From NCBI RefSeq assembly GCF_013248965.1, contig NZ_JABRVQ010000003.1, forward strand, positions 62,001 to 126,000: a DNA stretch of 64,000 nucleotides. Direction: 5' to 3'. Below are positions 1-9,215 of the stretch, piece after piece. A program made the position numbers and the translations under genes. Each line of letters begins with the position of its first letter. The first letter of the stretch is position 1. The notes under the pieces are model-generated. The model was given only the letters and a program-made list of their open reading frames with translations. It was not told where the DNA came from and did no database searches. Source of the stretch: Psychrobacter okhotskensis. Lineage in GTDB: Bacteria; Pseudomonadota; Gammaproteobacteria; Pseudomonadales; Moraxellaceae.

Positions 1-44
1 ATCGCGCTCATCAAACCAGCAGACTTTAATACAAGTTGTTTCAC
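1..44 (-). CDS. 5' end of a leftward gene cut by the window edge
   Basis: Only about 14 codons are visible. A GTG start at 44-42 has an AGGA ribosome site eight bases upstream (complement of 53-56). The peptide starts V/M-K-Q-L-V-L-K-S-A-G-L-M-S-A, a basic start followed by hydrophobic residues that could begin a signal peptide. The product cannot be named. A start at the internal ATG is also possible. Confidence 0.35.
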   Translation of the reverse strand, partial: MKQLVLKSAGLMSA

Positions 45-494
45 GGAGACAGTCCTATTTGTTATAAAAGAAGTGTTTTAACAGACGTGTTCGGCAAGTT
101 TCTCTAACAAGCATCCACTTCATTATGCAAAAACATAGATTAAAAAGATAACGGGACTTTAGCATATGCGCTAACTTTGACAGCGATTAAAAGGCCAAAT
201 TTGCAAAATTGCTACTGAGCTTTAAGAGACAGGCAATACAAATATAGATAGGTCAATATAAAAAAGATAAAGCGAGGCTTGGATAATTTTTTGCAGCCTC
301 TGTCGGCGTAGGCACAGCAAGCAAGCAAGAAAAATTTGTACCAGCTCCGTGCGTTATATCGTGTATCTGCTTTATTCAGTATCGACTATAGCAGACAGAC
401 ATAACAGGCAGCAAAAAGCAGCGCACTTTAATAGTGGCTGCTCATGTTAAATCTTATTTTCACAAATTATTTTAGGGTTCAATAAGGCGAAAAT
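45..494. other. Intergenic stretch without a gene
   Basis: No coding region can be supported here. The stretch is AT-rich and lies between a leftward gene start at the window edge and the 3' end of the rsuA-like gene. It contains one copy of a short repeat with the core GCAGCCTCTGTC (about 280-342), which recurs near 27.3 kb. Confidence 0.5.
280..342. repeat. Short intergenic repeat, copy 1 (GCAGCCTCTGTC core)
   Basis: The pattern is a T-rich arm, then GCAGCCTCTGTC, then a G/C-rich centre with GCAAGCAAG, then an A-rich arm. The same layout is seen at 27295-27350. The arms pair only imperfectly here. It is probably a dispersed intergenic palindrome; function unknown. Confidence 0.4.
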
Positions 495-1199
495 TTAGAA
501 TTTGGCGACTTCTTCTTCGGTTAAGAAGCGACTATCGCCTTTTTCCAAACCGTCTAAAGTGATATGACCAATACTGGCGCGATGCAGCTCAGTCACTCTA
601 TTACCAAAATAACCCATCATACGTTTTACTTGGTGATACTTGCCCTGCTCTAAAGTTAAACGCGCATGAGTCTCATCGATGAACTCAAGAACCGCAGGCT
701 TGGTTTCTTCATGTTCGCCTTCTAATAAGATACCTTCAGCCACTTTTTTAACAGCATTGGCTTGAGCGTCGCTGTCCATCGCTTCAGCCAAGGTCAGCTC
801 ATAAATTTTGGCATGGGCATGTTTAGGGCTGGTGACACGGTGCAACCATTTGCCATCATCACTGATGAGCAACGCACCAGTCGTATCGACATCGAGGCGA
901 CCCGCAATACGTAAGCTACCCAGTTCTGGTACCGAAATCAGCTCGGTGACGATAGGATGTTCTTTAACTTTTAAGGTACATTCAAAACCTTCAGGCTTAT
1001 GCAGGAGTATATAGCGATTGCCCGCCGCGACCGATAGTGGCTCGCCTGCCCACATGACATCATCGTTGACGATATCGACATGGACGCCAGGATCTTTGAT
1101 TATCTGATCATTGACCGTGATTTCACCCGCGTGCATAATCTTTTTGGATTCTTTGCGCGACAGCTCAGTGGCTTTACTAATAAATTTATCTAAACGCAT
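495..1199 (-). CDS. rsuA: RsuA-family 16S rRNA pseudouridine synthase
   Basis: Converts a uridine in ribosomal RNA to pseudouridine; RsuA proper acts on 16S U516. An N-terminal S4 RNA-binding domain (about residues 1-60) precedes the catalytic domain, which has the family motif G-R-L-D-V-D-T-T-G at about 100-108 with catalytic Asp103. The C-terminal part has the Q-V-K-R-M motif typical of the family. I start at MRLDKF because family members begin this way; an ATG five codons upstream (1214) is possible and neither start has a clear ribosome site. About 234 aa, usual length. The family also includes RluE/RluB/RluF paralogues, so the exact target is inferred. Confidence 0.88.
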   Translation of the reverse strand: MRLDKFISKATELSRKESKKIMHAGEITVNDQIIKDPGVHVDIVNDDVMWAGEPLSVAAGNRYILLHKPEGFECTLKVKEHPIVTELISVPELGSLRIAGRLDVDTTGALLISDDGKWLHRVTSPKHAHAKIYELTLAEAMDSDAQANAVKKVAEGILLEGEHEETKPAVLEFIDETHARLTLEQGKYHQVKRMMGYFGNRVTELHRASIGHITLDGLEKGDSRFLTEEEVAKF

Positions 1200-1445
1200 A
1201 CGATTGACTACCATCAGTGTTATGTTACCACTCCCAACTCTGCCGCTAACGGAATGAACTTAACGAAATCGCTAATTCTATCCGCCGCGCCAAGGCTACT
1301 AGATTAGCACTTAGCCGCGACTCGCTCGTTATCTTTAAGCGTGAGAAATGGTACTATAATGAAAAATTAAATGAACACTGCGCCAAATATGGACAACAGT
1401 GAAAGTTAGACAAGTTTACCATATCCTACCTAGACCTGATGAAAT

Positions 1446-2042
1446 ATGAGCTATCAAACGCTAAAACGTGCCGTCACTGCCCGCCTAGAAATCAAAAAAT
1501 CTGATTTTATCGCTTATGCGTATCCGGTGCACTCACGTGAGCAAGCAATGTTTCACGTGGAACAACTACGTGAGAAATATGCCGATGCCCGTCACTACTG
1601 CTGGGCCTATATCATTGGTGACCCTGATAATACTACCAGCGCTGGCTTTGACGACGATGGCGAGCCGAGTGGGACCGCAGGACGTCCGATATTAAATGTC
1701 TTACAACACAAATCTATTGGCAACGTCATCATCATTGTGGTGCGTTATTTTGGCGGGATTAAGCTGGGCGCTGGCGGTCTGACCCGTGCCTATGCAGGTT
1801 CTGCGCAAGCGGCGGTCGACCAGATGATTTTAAGCCCTTATGTAGCCATGAGCCGAGTGCAAATACTCGCAGAATTTGCGACCGAAGCGCAATGCCGCTA
1901 TGTGGTTGAGAGTCTAAACGGTCGTATTGATGAGGTCGCTTACAGTAAGCAAGTCACCTTGACCGTGACGCTTGCTGAGGCAGATATTGAGACTTTAAAA
2001 GAACGCCTTGCGATGGATGGGCGGGTATTGGATGAAACATGA
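1446..2042 (+). CDS. yigZ: YigZ/IMPACT family protein
   Basis: 198-aa member of the UPF0029/IMPACT family. The N-terminal domain has the signature stretch G-E-P-S-G-T-A-G-R-P at 72-81 and the Y-F-G-G-I-K-L-G-A-G-G-L motif at 101-112. The C-terminal domain (about 135-198) has an EF-G domain V-like fold in known members. The biochemical role in bacteria is unsettled; eukaryotic IMPACT regulates GCN2. A parS-like sequence with one mismatch lies inside the gene at 1550-1563. It is followed by the yheT-like gene on the same strand after about 130 bases. Confidence 0.85.
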   Translation: MSYQTLKRAVTARLEIKKSDFIAYAYPVHSREQAMFHVEQLREKYADARHYCWAYIIGDPDNTTSAGFDDDGEPSGTAGRPILNVLQHKSIGNVIIIVVRYFGGIKLGAGGLTRAYAGSAQAAVDQMILSPYVAMSRVQILAEFATEAQCRYVVESLNGRIDEVAYSKQVTLTVTLAEADIETLKERLAMDGRVLDET

Positions 2043-2170
2043 ATTCAACCTCAAACCATCAAAAAGCCATCAAAAATTTGAGTAACCATGCGTTCACTGA
2101 AAGTCTTTGGTTTTCAATATACCTATCGGTATTATACGCTTACTCTCAACACTAACGATAAGATCACGCC

Positions 2171-3220
2171 ATGCAAACCTACAACCTCCCCGACCATTTC
2201 AACCCCACGCCTTTTAAGCCACCATTTTGGCTCTCTAACCCGCATCTGCAAAGTATCTTGCCCAAGTTTTTTGCACCAGCAGCACCGACGTATCGTCGGA
2301 TGGTGATGCAAGACTCTCTAGGTGAGACTGATATTGCTTATGACTTTTATGATGCGCACCCTGTAAAAGCAATCGAAAATGATGAGCGTGAACAAACACC
2401 TTTAATCGTCTTGTTTCATGGGATGGAAGGCAGTAGCGACAGTCATTATGCGCGGGTTTTGGCGTATCAAATGCACGCGCAAGGCTGGCACTTTGTGGTC
2501 GCGCACTTTCGCAGTTGTGGCGGCATTCCAGCCAATGGTCGAGTCTTTTATAATGCCGGTGATACCGATGAAGTGCATCACGCGCTACAAAATCTCAGCG
2601 AGCGATATGCCAATATTTATGCGGCTGGGGTGTCACTAGGTGGCAATGCCTTGGCAAAATACATGGGCGAATATGGGGATAAAGCCATCTGCAAGGGTGC
2701 TGCGGTCATCTCTGCGCCTGTCGATATGTCATCGGCGGCGCTCAATATGCACAGCTTTTTGAGCCATCGTATTTATACGCCATATCTACTCAATCCTATC
2801 ATCAAAAAAGCACTGGCAAACGACATCACCAAAGAAGAAATCGATGCCATCAAAGCGGTCAATCGTATCAGCGACTTTGATGACATCTTTACCGCACCGC
2901 GTCATGGCTACCGCTCCAACAATCACTATTACCAAGCGTCCTCTGCCCTTCCATACTTGATCAATGTGACCACACCTTTATTATTAATCAGCGCCAAAGA
3001 CGATCCTTTTATTGGCTTTACCGCGACGCCAAATGATGTATCTGACAGCGTCACTCTCATCGACACCGATCATGGCGGGCATATCGGTTATTTGCGATAT
3101 CGTTCAGATAAAGATAAATCTACCCATCTTTATAAAAAATCAAGATTTGATATCGATTGGATACCTGAGACTGTCAGCGCTTACTTTCACTCTATTGGCG
3201 TGCCTTTTAATAATAAATGA
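2171..3220 (+). CDS. yheT: YheT-family alpha/beta hydrolase
   Basis: 349-aa cytoplasmic alpha/beta hydrolase of the YheT/ABHD1-3 type, a family of esterase-like enzymes whose bacterial substrates are poorly defined. The N-terminal F-x-P-P-F-W-L-S-N-P-H-L-Q-S segment (about 15-28) is characteristic. The oxyanion region is H-G-M-E-G-S-S-D at 83-90, the nucleophile elbow is G-V-S155-L-G-G, the acid is Asp277 or Asp278, and His304 sits in G-G-H-I-G-Y. All triad residues are present. No signal peptide is seen. Confidence 0.87.
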   Translation: MQTYNLPDHFNPTPFKPPFWLSNPHLQSILPKFFAPAAPTYRRMVMQDSLGETDIAYDFYDAHPVKAIENDEREQTPLIVLFHGMEGSSDSHYARVLAYQMHAQGWHFVVAHFRSCGGIPANGRVFYNAGDTDEVHHALQNLSERYANIYAAGVSLGGNALAKYMGEYGDKAICKGAAVISAPVDMSSAALNMHSFLSHRIYTPYLLNPIIKKALANDITKEEIDAIKAVNRISDFDDIFTAPRHGYRSNNHYYQASSALPYLINVTTPLLLISAKDDPFIGFTATPNDVSDSVTLIDTDHGGHIGYLRYRSDKDKSTHLYKKSRFDIDWIPETVSAYFHSIGVPFNNK

Positions 3221-3281
3221 TACTCTAGTAAATGAGACTTTGGCACGCTAAATACTATTGTTCAACTTTTGAGACTGTTCT

Positions 3282-3824
3282 ATGTATCCTTTTTTACGCT
3301 ATAGCAAATCTATCGTGAGTGCGGTTATCGCGAACAAAAAAGGTCGGTCTTTAGATCTGGCGCAGACTAGTGAAGTGATGGTTCGTTGTAGCCTCACGGA
3401 TCTCGATCCTATGCTAGAGATGAATAATGGTCGGGTGTTAACCGTCTATGATATAGGACGTACTGATTTTATTATCCGTACTGGTCTTGGGCGTTTATTG
3501 CTCAAACAGCGTTGGGGTATGGTAGTGGCTGGCAGCACGATTCAGTACCGTAAACGTATTCGTCTGTTGGACAAAATCACAATTAGGACGCATATCGTCG
3601 GTATAGACGAGCGCTGGATATATCTGGAGCACTCTATGTGGGTAAAGGGCAAGCCATGCTCGTCTATGCTGCTAAGAACTGGCGTCACGGAAGGTGGTAG
3701 AGTGGTAGATACTGCACGGGTGTTAGAAGGACTGGGTAAAGCAGACTTAAAATTGCCACCGACTGGTTATGTGGCAGAGTGGATTGAGAGTGATGGTGAC
3801 CGTCCGTGGCCGCCAGTGGGTTAG
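3282..3824 (+). CDS. Hotdog-fold acyl-CoA thioesterase-like protein
   Basis: 180 aa. The central region, with D-L-D-P-M-L-E-M-N-N-G-R at about 46-57 and I-Q-Y-R-K-R-I at about 87-93, resembles 4HBT hotdog thioesterases of the THEM6/YbgC-like group, where an Asp/Asn-containing helix faces the thioester. These usually hydrolyse acyl-CoA, but the substrate cannot be read from the sequence. The tail ends in a Trp/Pro-rich segment. No good ribosome site precedes the ATG. It follows yheT by 61 bases on the same strand and may be co-transcribed. Confidence 0.7.
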   Translation: MYPFLRYSKSIVSAVIANKKGRSLDLAQTSEVMVRCSLTDLDPMLEMNNGRVLTVYDIGRTDFIIRTGLGRLLLKQRWGMVVAGSTIQYRKRIRLLDKITIRTHIVGIDERWIYLEHSMWVKGKPCSSMLLRTGVTEGGRVVDTARVLEGLGKADLKLPPTGYVAEWIESDGDRPWPPVG

Positions 3825-3995
3825 GTATCTACGTCGAAAAAGTTAGACAGTTGAGAGCGGAGTAACTTACTTATAATTTTCTAGAAACCTTATAGCTACT
3901 GTTCCATAACAATACATTATATAAATAAGTATAATAACTGTTAGGATAGTCATGAGTGTCGTATAAAATCAAATAAAGCTTATAAGGGGAATAAA

Positions 3996-4385
3996 ATGGC
4001 TAACAATACGGATCTTCGCACTGACTATGTCGGTACACTATTCGACAACACGGACTCAAACCCAAGCAAAATTACGTTAGCTTTTACCATGGCAGGCGTG
4101 GCACTTAAAAAAGGTCACTCTGCATCCGTGATATTGATGGTAGATGCCGTGCATTTAGGCGTGCCTCATGCTTTAGATAAGGTCAATATTGGCGCACCGT
4201 TTGAACCTGCTGGCGAGTTACTAGAAGCCTTTATCGAAAAAGGCGGTCAAGTATTGGTCTGTAGCGCGTGTATGAAACATGGTGGCGTAGAAGAATCGGC
4301 CATTGATAAACGCTTTACTGTCATCAGTGGTGATGATGTGGTTGAGCTGCTGATGAATGCGAAAGGGTCGTTGCAGTTGAGTTAA
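3996..4385 (+). CDS. DsrE/DsrF-like family protein
   Basis: 129-aa soluble protein with the DsrE fold pattern: an early F-T-M-A-G-V-A-L-K-K-G-H segment, then V-I-L-M-V-D-A-V-H-L, and late V-L-V-C-S-A-C-M-K-H-G. The Cys-rich V-C-S-A-C motif at about 87-91 is where related proteins carry their reactive cysteine. DsrE-like proteins often take part in sulfur relay, but isolated members like this one have no settled role. The ribosome site AAGGGGA sits just before the ATG. A 13-base inverted repeat follows the stop. Confidence 0.78.
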   Translation: MANNTDLRTDYVGTLFDNTDSNPSKITLAFTMAGVALKKGHSASVILMVDAVHLGVPHALDKVNIGAPFEPAGELLEAFIEKGGQVLVCSACMKHGGVEESAIDKRFTVISGDDVVELLMNAKGSLQLS

Positions 4386-4405
4386 GTATCTAGTGTACAA
4401 AGGTA

Positions 4406-4441
4406 GGTCAGTAACTTCATAATATCAGGAAGATACTGACC
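4406..4441. terminator. Inverted repeat between convergent genes
   Basis: 13-base arms (4406-4418 and 4429-4441, one mismatch) with a 10-base loop lie between the stop codons of the convergent DsrE-like and OLD-type genes. No clear T-run follows on either strand, so terminator function is inferred from position. Confidence 0.45.
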
Positions 4442-4462
4442 CACAAATTATTAGCTTAGATG

Positions 4463-6481
4463 TTACTTTAAAGCCTTATTTACGTCATTTATAAGACTTT
4501 TCCAACCCTCAATTTCATCAGCAGAGAGTTTTGACGAATCGTTATCTTTACACCACCTTATAAAAGCTTTGGCTAAATCGTATTTCGAAAAGTTTGGAAC
4601 TTCTTTAGTAAATATACTGATTATACTTCTACTAGGTTGTGAATCAGCTACTTCTTTACAATTTATCGAATATTTAGAATCCACAATATTAATTAGCGTT
4701 TCTCTCAACAAATCTTCTATTTCTGGTTTAGTAACGTTCTTGCAATAATCTTTAGTACGAAATATATTTTTATTTCCTAAAGTATGAATTAAATTTTCCT
4801 GTTGAGCGGCTTGATCACCTGCGCTATCAGAATCAAGTAACGCTGCAATTTTCAATTTTTGCGCATGTAATATAGTAGCGTAATAAACAACTTTACCAGC
4901 TGTGTTAGCAAATACGAGCGCTATTTTATTATCTAGATTTGCAATATCAGCTTGACGTAAAAGCTCTGATGTTGCTTCTATATACCAATAGTCTGTTAAT
5001 CCTTCTAGAATTAAATTTTTCTTTTGTGTAAATAAACTTTGGGCTAAATCGTACCCTAATGCTTCTTGGAGAGGCAAAAGGCCAGCTGGGTCACTCGAAG
5101 AAATTGTATTATGGATTTTTGTTCCATCTCTACGACTTTTCATTTCCACAACTTTCACTATATCCAATTCGTCAGGTCCAACTAAAAATGGTGAGTGTGT
5201 AGTATAAATAGTTTGATTTTTTTCTGCTAATCTAGTTATAGTTTCTCTAAAGTCTCGTTGTTTTAGTCCGTGTAAGCTCATTCCAGGTTCATCTAAGAGC
5301 AGGATAGCATTTTTATGTTTATCCATTGCCTCTGCAAAAAATACTACAAAAAAAGAAACTAACCATTGAAAACCTTCAGACCTTTGGTCAAGTTCAATAT
5401 CAACACCAATATCATCTTCTACTACGACTTTTAAGTACTGTCCATCAGCTGTTACTTTTAGTTTATCTGCTTCAGGTCGTTCAGGATTTGGCATCCATAC
5501 CTTTCGAATTTCGTCTGTCAGCTTAACACTTGCAGCATTCAGTTGATAACTTCTGCTATCAAGCTTATCTTTATAAGCTTTCAATGCTTCTGTATCGTTC
5601 ATTTTAGGACTTTGTGTACTCCCTAATTCTGAGAGCTCTCTTGCAGTAAAGCCTAACAGCTTGAGAAGACATAGATTTCCGTAATCATAATAACTATCGT
5701 CCAGTAAGTTCTTTTCAGTCCTTTCTACTAAATGTGCCAGATGTATAGAAGGTTTAACCTTAAAGTAATTGTTAAATAGAATAAATACTGGTGTTCTTTT
5801 ATCTAATGTTCTTAGAACACTATCTCTCTGTTCATTCAACTGAATCAAATTTTTTAACTTTTCGAACCTTTGTTCTTCCTTATCATTACCTTCTTCGACA
5901 AGAGCAAAATTATTTTCTAGAAAGCTCTGTAAATCATCAGCTTTATCTGCTGATATGAGTGTATTATCATTCCAGTTTTTAGTAATTGTGTTTAGAATTC
6001 CACTAGGTTTTTCAGTTTCCTTGTCTGGGTATTCGATAGCATGCTGCTTATCTAAATGCGCTATAAACCTTGATAAATCATTTCTAATATCTTTATAGCA
6101 AGTTTTTGAAGGGGCATTTTCAAGAGAATGATATAACTTATTATCAAGATTTTTACTTAATTTATAGATACAATCATGAAATTCAGTAGGTATGGCTTCT
6201 TTGTCATCTTCATCTAGCTTAAACCAACCAGTTACGACAGTAATATCTTCAATCAACACTCTCCCCGTAGTAATGTCATTGTAGTTTGACCTTGGGTAGT
6301 CCCTAAGTGCTTCAAATCCAGATACATCTTTTGGCTTATTCAGCTGCTGTAAAGCTCTTAAAACTATCGTTTTTCCCGCCTCATTCGGTCCAACCATAAT
6401 TGTTTTCAATTTTTCTACTTCAAATTCACCCGTGTCTATTATGCTACGATAATTTTGTATTCTTGCCTTAACTAATCTCAT
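4463..6481 (-). CDS. OLD-family ATP-dependent endonuclease (AAA ATPase plus TOPRIM)
   Basis: 672-codon-scale gene encoding about 671 aa from MRLVKARIQNYRS, chosen because an AAGAGA ribosome site precedes it and ABC-type ATPase cores begin this way. Walker A G-P-N-E-A-G-K-T is at 31-38. A Walker B-like stretch I-L-L-L-D-E-P-G-M-S-L-H-G is in the middle. A C-terminal TOPRIM domain has L-I-L-E492-G and D-S-D-S-A-G-D at 549-555. OLD proteins are ATP-driven nucleases, and many act in phage defence. There is no adjacent UvrD-like helicase, so it is not a standard Gabija pair. The gene is clearly more AT-rich than its neighbours, suggesting transfer. A defence role is inferred. Confidence 0.85.
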   Translation of the reverse strand: MRLVKARIQNYRSIIDTGEFEVEKLKTIMVGPNEAGKTIVLRALQQLNKPKDVSGFEALRDYPRSNYNDITTGRVLIEDITVVTGWFKLDEDDKEAIPTEFHDCIYKLSKNLDNKLYHSLENAPSKTCYKDIRNDLSRFIAHLDKQHAIEYPDKETEKPSGILNTITKNWNDNTLISADKADDLQSFLENNFALVEEGNDKEEQRFEKLKNLIQLNEQRDSVLRTLDKRTPVFILFNNYFKVKPSIHLAHLVERTEKNLLDDSYYDYGNLCLLKLLGFTARELSELGSTQSPKMNDTEALKAYKDKLDSRSYQLNAASVKLTDEIRKVWMPNPERPEADKLKVTADGQYLKVVVEDDIGVDIELDQRSEGFQWLVSFFVVFFAEAMDKHKNAILLLDEPGMSLHGLKQRDFRETITRLAEKNQTIYTTHSPFLVGPDELDIVKVVEMKSRRDGTKIHNTISSSDPAGLLPLQEALGYDLAQSLFTQKKNLILEGLTDYWYIEATSELLRQADIANLDNKIALVFANTAGKVVYYATILHAQKLKIAALLDSDSAGDQAAQQENLIHTLGNKNIFRTKDYCKNVTKPEIEDLLRETLINIVDSKYSINCKEVADSQPSRSIISIFTKEVPNFSKYDLAKAFIRWCKDNDSSKLSADEIEGWKSLINDVNKALK

Positions 6482-6689
6482 ATTAATCTCTTTGTGTAAA
6501 TTTATTATTAAAACTAATTTAGCATAAATTATTATAATCTTTGCCATATTAATATATTTAAAGTTAACTACAATTCTGTAGCCAAAACACACCCCCTTAT
6601 TCAGCAACTAAATAAACACTATCCAACACGCGCACCGCCTACCTCTGCTACAGTAAGTCATGCAAATATGCTAATAAAAGGAGCCATTC

Positions 6690-7736
6690 ATGAGCTTACT
6701 TAATACGCTTAACCTCACCTATCCGATCATCCAAGCGCCAATGGCAGGCGGTGCTACTACGCCTGAGCTGGCAGCGACGGTGAGTAACTTTGGTGGACTG
6801 GGATCATTGGGAGGCGGGACAACGGCGCCAGACGTTTTAAACAGTGAAATTAATACCATTAAATCGCTCACCAATCGTCCTTTTATGATAAACCTGATGG
6901 TGTTGTCAGAGCACGAATCTACTACGTTGGATAGCGAAATCCCTACTTGGCTAAGTAAATACTATCAAGAAAACAATATAGACATGGCGCTACCTGACCG
7001 CCCCGCGCACAGCTTTGCAGAGCAGCTACAAGTGCTCTATGACAATCCCGTCCCTATCGCTAGTTTTACCTTTGGTATTATTAGCGCCGAGCAAGTGCAA
7101 GGCTTAAAAGATTTAGGCACACGTGTCATCGGTACTGCCAATCACCCATTGGAAGCGAAAGCATGGGCAGAGATTGGCGTCGATGCGGTATGTGTGCAAG
7201 GGGTAGAAGCGGGTGGGCATCGCGGTGGGTGGTTAGCGCAAAGTGAAAATGATCCATTGGGATTATTGACGCTGATTAGTCAAACGCGTGCCTGTACCGA
7301 TATTCCGTTAATCGCGGCTGGCGGGATTATGACAGGGCAAGCGATTAAAGCGATTCAAAGCGCTGGTGCTGAGCTGGCGCAAATCGGCACGGCGTTTTTG
7401 ACCACTGATACCTGCGGTATTAATGACATTTATAAGCAAGCGCTACTGGATGCTAGTCAAGATAAACGCAGTAGCGAAACGCGCTTAACTCGGCTGTTTT
7501 CAGGGAAGCAAGCACGCGGTTTATTAAACGATTATCTGCGCGATTTTGGTCAATTTGAAAGCGCGCATGAACTACCGCCCTACCCTCAATTAAACGCCAT
7601 GACCAAAGTTTTACGTGCACATGCGAAACAAAACCTAGATGCAGAATATCAGTCTCTATGGGCAGGGCAAGGGGTGGCTTTGGTCAGGCAAGAACGGACG
7701 ATTGAATTATTAGAGCGGCTGGTAAAAGAGTGTTAG
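6690..7736 (+). CDS. Nitronate monooxygenase / NPD-family FMN enzyme
   Basis: 348-aa TIM-barrel flavoprotein of the nitronate monooxygenase (2-nitropropane dioxygenase) family, which oxidises toxic alkyl nitronates using FMN and O2. The N-terminal Y-P-I-I-Q-A-P-M-A-G-G motif (about 11-21), central V-C-V-Q-G-V-E-A-G-G-H-R-G and later A-A-G-G-I-M-T-G-Q-A fit phosphate/FMN-binding and the His of class I enzymes. A strong AAGGAG ribosome site precedes the ATG. Some members are mis-annotated NADH:quinone reductases, so substrate remains inferred. Confidence 0.88.
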   Translation: MSLLNTLNLTYPIIQAPMAGGATTPELAATVSNFGGLGSLGGGTTAPDVLNSEINTIKSLTNRPFMINLMVLSEHESTTLDSEIPTWLSKYYQENNIDMALPDRPAHSFAEQLQVLYDNPVPIASFTFGIISAEQVQGLKDLGTRVIGTANHPLEAKAWAEIGVDAVCVQGVEAGGHRGGWLAQSENDPLGLLTLISQTRACTDIPLIAAGGIMTGQAIKAIQSAGAELAQIGTAFLTTDTCGINDIYKQALLDASQDKRSSETRLTRLFSGKQARGLLNDYLRDFGQFESAHELPPYPQLNAMTKVLRAHAKQNLDAEYQSLWAGQGVALVRQERTIELLERLVKEC

Positions 7737-7762
7737 TTTTCTTGATGTAGAGACAATATTCT

Positions 7763-7810
7763 AACCAAAAAAAAGAAACACCAGTCTACCTGATGTTTCT
7801 TTTTTGGTTT
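7763..7810. terminator. Bidirectional terminator
   Basis: A long hairpin (AACCAAAAAAAAGAAACACCAG paired with its near-complement, loop about 5 bases) has an A-tract on one side and a T-tract on the other. It sits between the convergent nitronate monooxygenase and lipoprotein hydrolase genes, so it can serve both. Confidence 0.85.
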
Positions 7811-7836
7811 AGAACAAGTATTTTTGACCTAAACAA

Positions 7837-8784
7837 CTACTTCTTTAGTCCTTTTCGAAACGTTTTATAATCATCCGCTGTTTGGTCAAGCGCTTCGACC
7901 ATCGGTACATGACCGACTTCTGGCATCATAATAATCTGTGATTGTGGGATGATTTCTTTTATCACCTTGACCGTTTCAGGCTTAATGACTTGATCTTTAT
8001 CACCCCAAACCACTAGCGTCGGAATATTATATTGCGCGATGACTTTGGCACGTTCCTCGACACTATCGGTGACGATTTGCTCAAGGATTTTGGCATGTAG
8101 CTCTTTATTAGCGATACGTTCTTGGGCAAATACTGCTTTGACAGACTTAGGCAAGTAAGGCGGCTTATACATCACAAAATCAAACATTTTGTAGAAGTCT
8201 TCTTTGTTATTGACCAGTAGCGGATTGTTCTCTAAAGTCGCGCCTTCTAGCGATTTAGAAATACCTGCTGACCAAAACCCTGCTGTGTCCACTAACCATA
8301 GACTTTTGACGTCTTTAGGGTACTTCGCCGCATAAGCGACACTGATCGCCCCTCCCATCGAATTGCCACCGACATGAATGTTTGACGCGACACCTTTGGC
8401 TTGCAGCAACTCATGCAAACGCGTGGCCTGCGCCTCCGAGCGATAATCTGCGGTCATAGGCTTGCTAGACTCACCAAAGCCCAGCAGATCAGGAATGATC
8501 AGATGATAGCCCTCTAGCTGACTGGCGATGCGCGTAAAGTTATCTTTATTACCGCCAAAGCCATGAATCAATAGTAACGGCTCGCCCGTCACATTCGCGT
8601 TTTCGGCATAAACCATTTTGTCGCCAGAAGCTAAGGTCAACGATTTGACTTCTAAATCTGACTTATTGCGCTCATACTGGATAATTTTTTGCGTGGTATT
8701 GACCGCTAAAGAATTGGGGGCAGTCGTACAACCCACCACTGATAGACTGAATAGAGCGGCAAGGCCTAAGCGTTTTAATAGCAT
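7837..8784 (-). CDS. Lipoprotein alpha/beta hydrolase (lipase/esterase)
   Basis: 315 aa. The N-terminus is a lipoprotein signal: basic start, hydrophobic core and lipobox V-V-G-Cys19, so the mature protein should be lipid-anchored in the envelope. The hydrolase core has H-G-F-G-G at 74-78, nucleophile G-N-S142-M-G-G, an Asp in V-W-G-D-K-D and His in E-V-G-H-V-P, a complete triad. It resembles cold-active lipases of Psychrobacter/Moraxella. The substrate is probably short- to medium-chain esters (inference). AAGGAT precedes the ATG. Confidence 0.87.
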   Translation of the reverse strand: MLLKRLGLAALFSLSVVGCTTAPNSLAVNTTQKIIQYERNKSDLEVKSLTLASGDKMVYAENANVTGEPLLLIHGFGGNKDNFTRIASQLEGYHLIIPDLLGFGESSKPMTADYRSEAQATRLHELLQAKGVASNIHVGGNSMGGAISVAYAAKYPKDVKSLWLVDTAGFWSAGISKSLEGATLENNPLLVNNKEDFYKMFDFVMYKPPYLPKSVKAVFAQERIANKELHAKILEQIVTDSVEERAKVIAQYNIPTLVVWGDKDQVIKPETVKVIKEIIPQSQIIMMPEVGHVPMVEALDQTADDYKTFRKGLKK

Positions 8785-9006
8785 CGAAACATCCTTATTA
8801 AGAGGTAATATGAAAGTGTCTTGTAGACCATGATTCTAACGGCAAACTTATGCTTATATTTTTTAATTGATAACTTTGCAGTCAAAACATTATCCCTTTG
8901 CATTTGATAAACAAGACTACCGCTTCCCTGATTACCTTTCTAATCAAGATGCCACACACATTGTCATTTATAATGAGCGTTTTTATTACATTAACGTTTA
9001 TTTCAT

Positions 9007-9174
9007 TAGGGTCTGTTGAACATTCAAATATCAGGACTGCTGATTGCTAAAATCGTCCCAAACCTTTTATCAAATCAGGCGTAAACCGACGATAATGTCG
9101 TGACCTTAGCTAGGTTTACAACAACGTTTGGGGTGATTTTAGTATCAGCCTTTCAGGGCAGGGCTATTTTTTAC
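9007..9174 (-). repeat. Truncated, decayed copy of the 269-bp MITE-like element
   Basis: One terminus (TAGGGTCTGTTGAACATTC, start about 9007) and about 165 bases of interior match the intact element at 42849-43117 in inverted orientation. Homology stops at the T-run near 9174, just before the MATE gene. On the plus strand it reads L-L-I-A-K-I-V-P, matching the transposase-like tail of the other copy, but with a stop inside. The full gap (8785-9215) otherwise holds only 5' regions of the flanking genes. Confidence 0.75.
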
Positions 9175-9215
9175 CATCAACCGAAGCCCATTTGGATGGC
9201 GCAAAAGGATGCACA

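Noticed and set aside
2088-2306. Short frame overlapping the start of the yheT-like gene
   Set aside because: Out of frame with a clear hydrolase gene and without any family signature.
4463-6481. Gabija system
   Set aside because: No GajB-like helicase gene adjoins the OLD-type gene.
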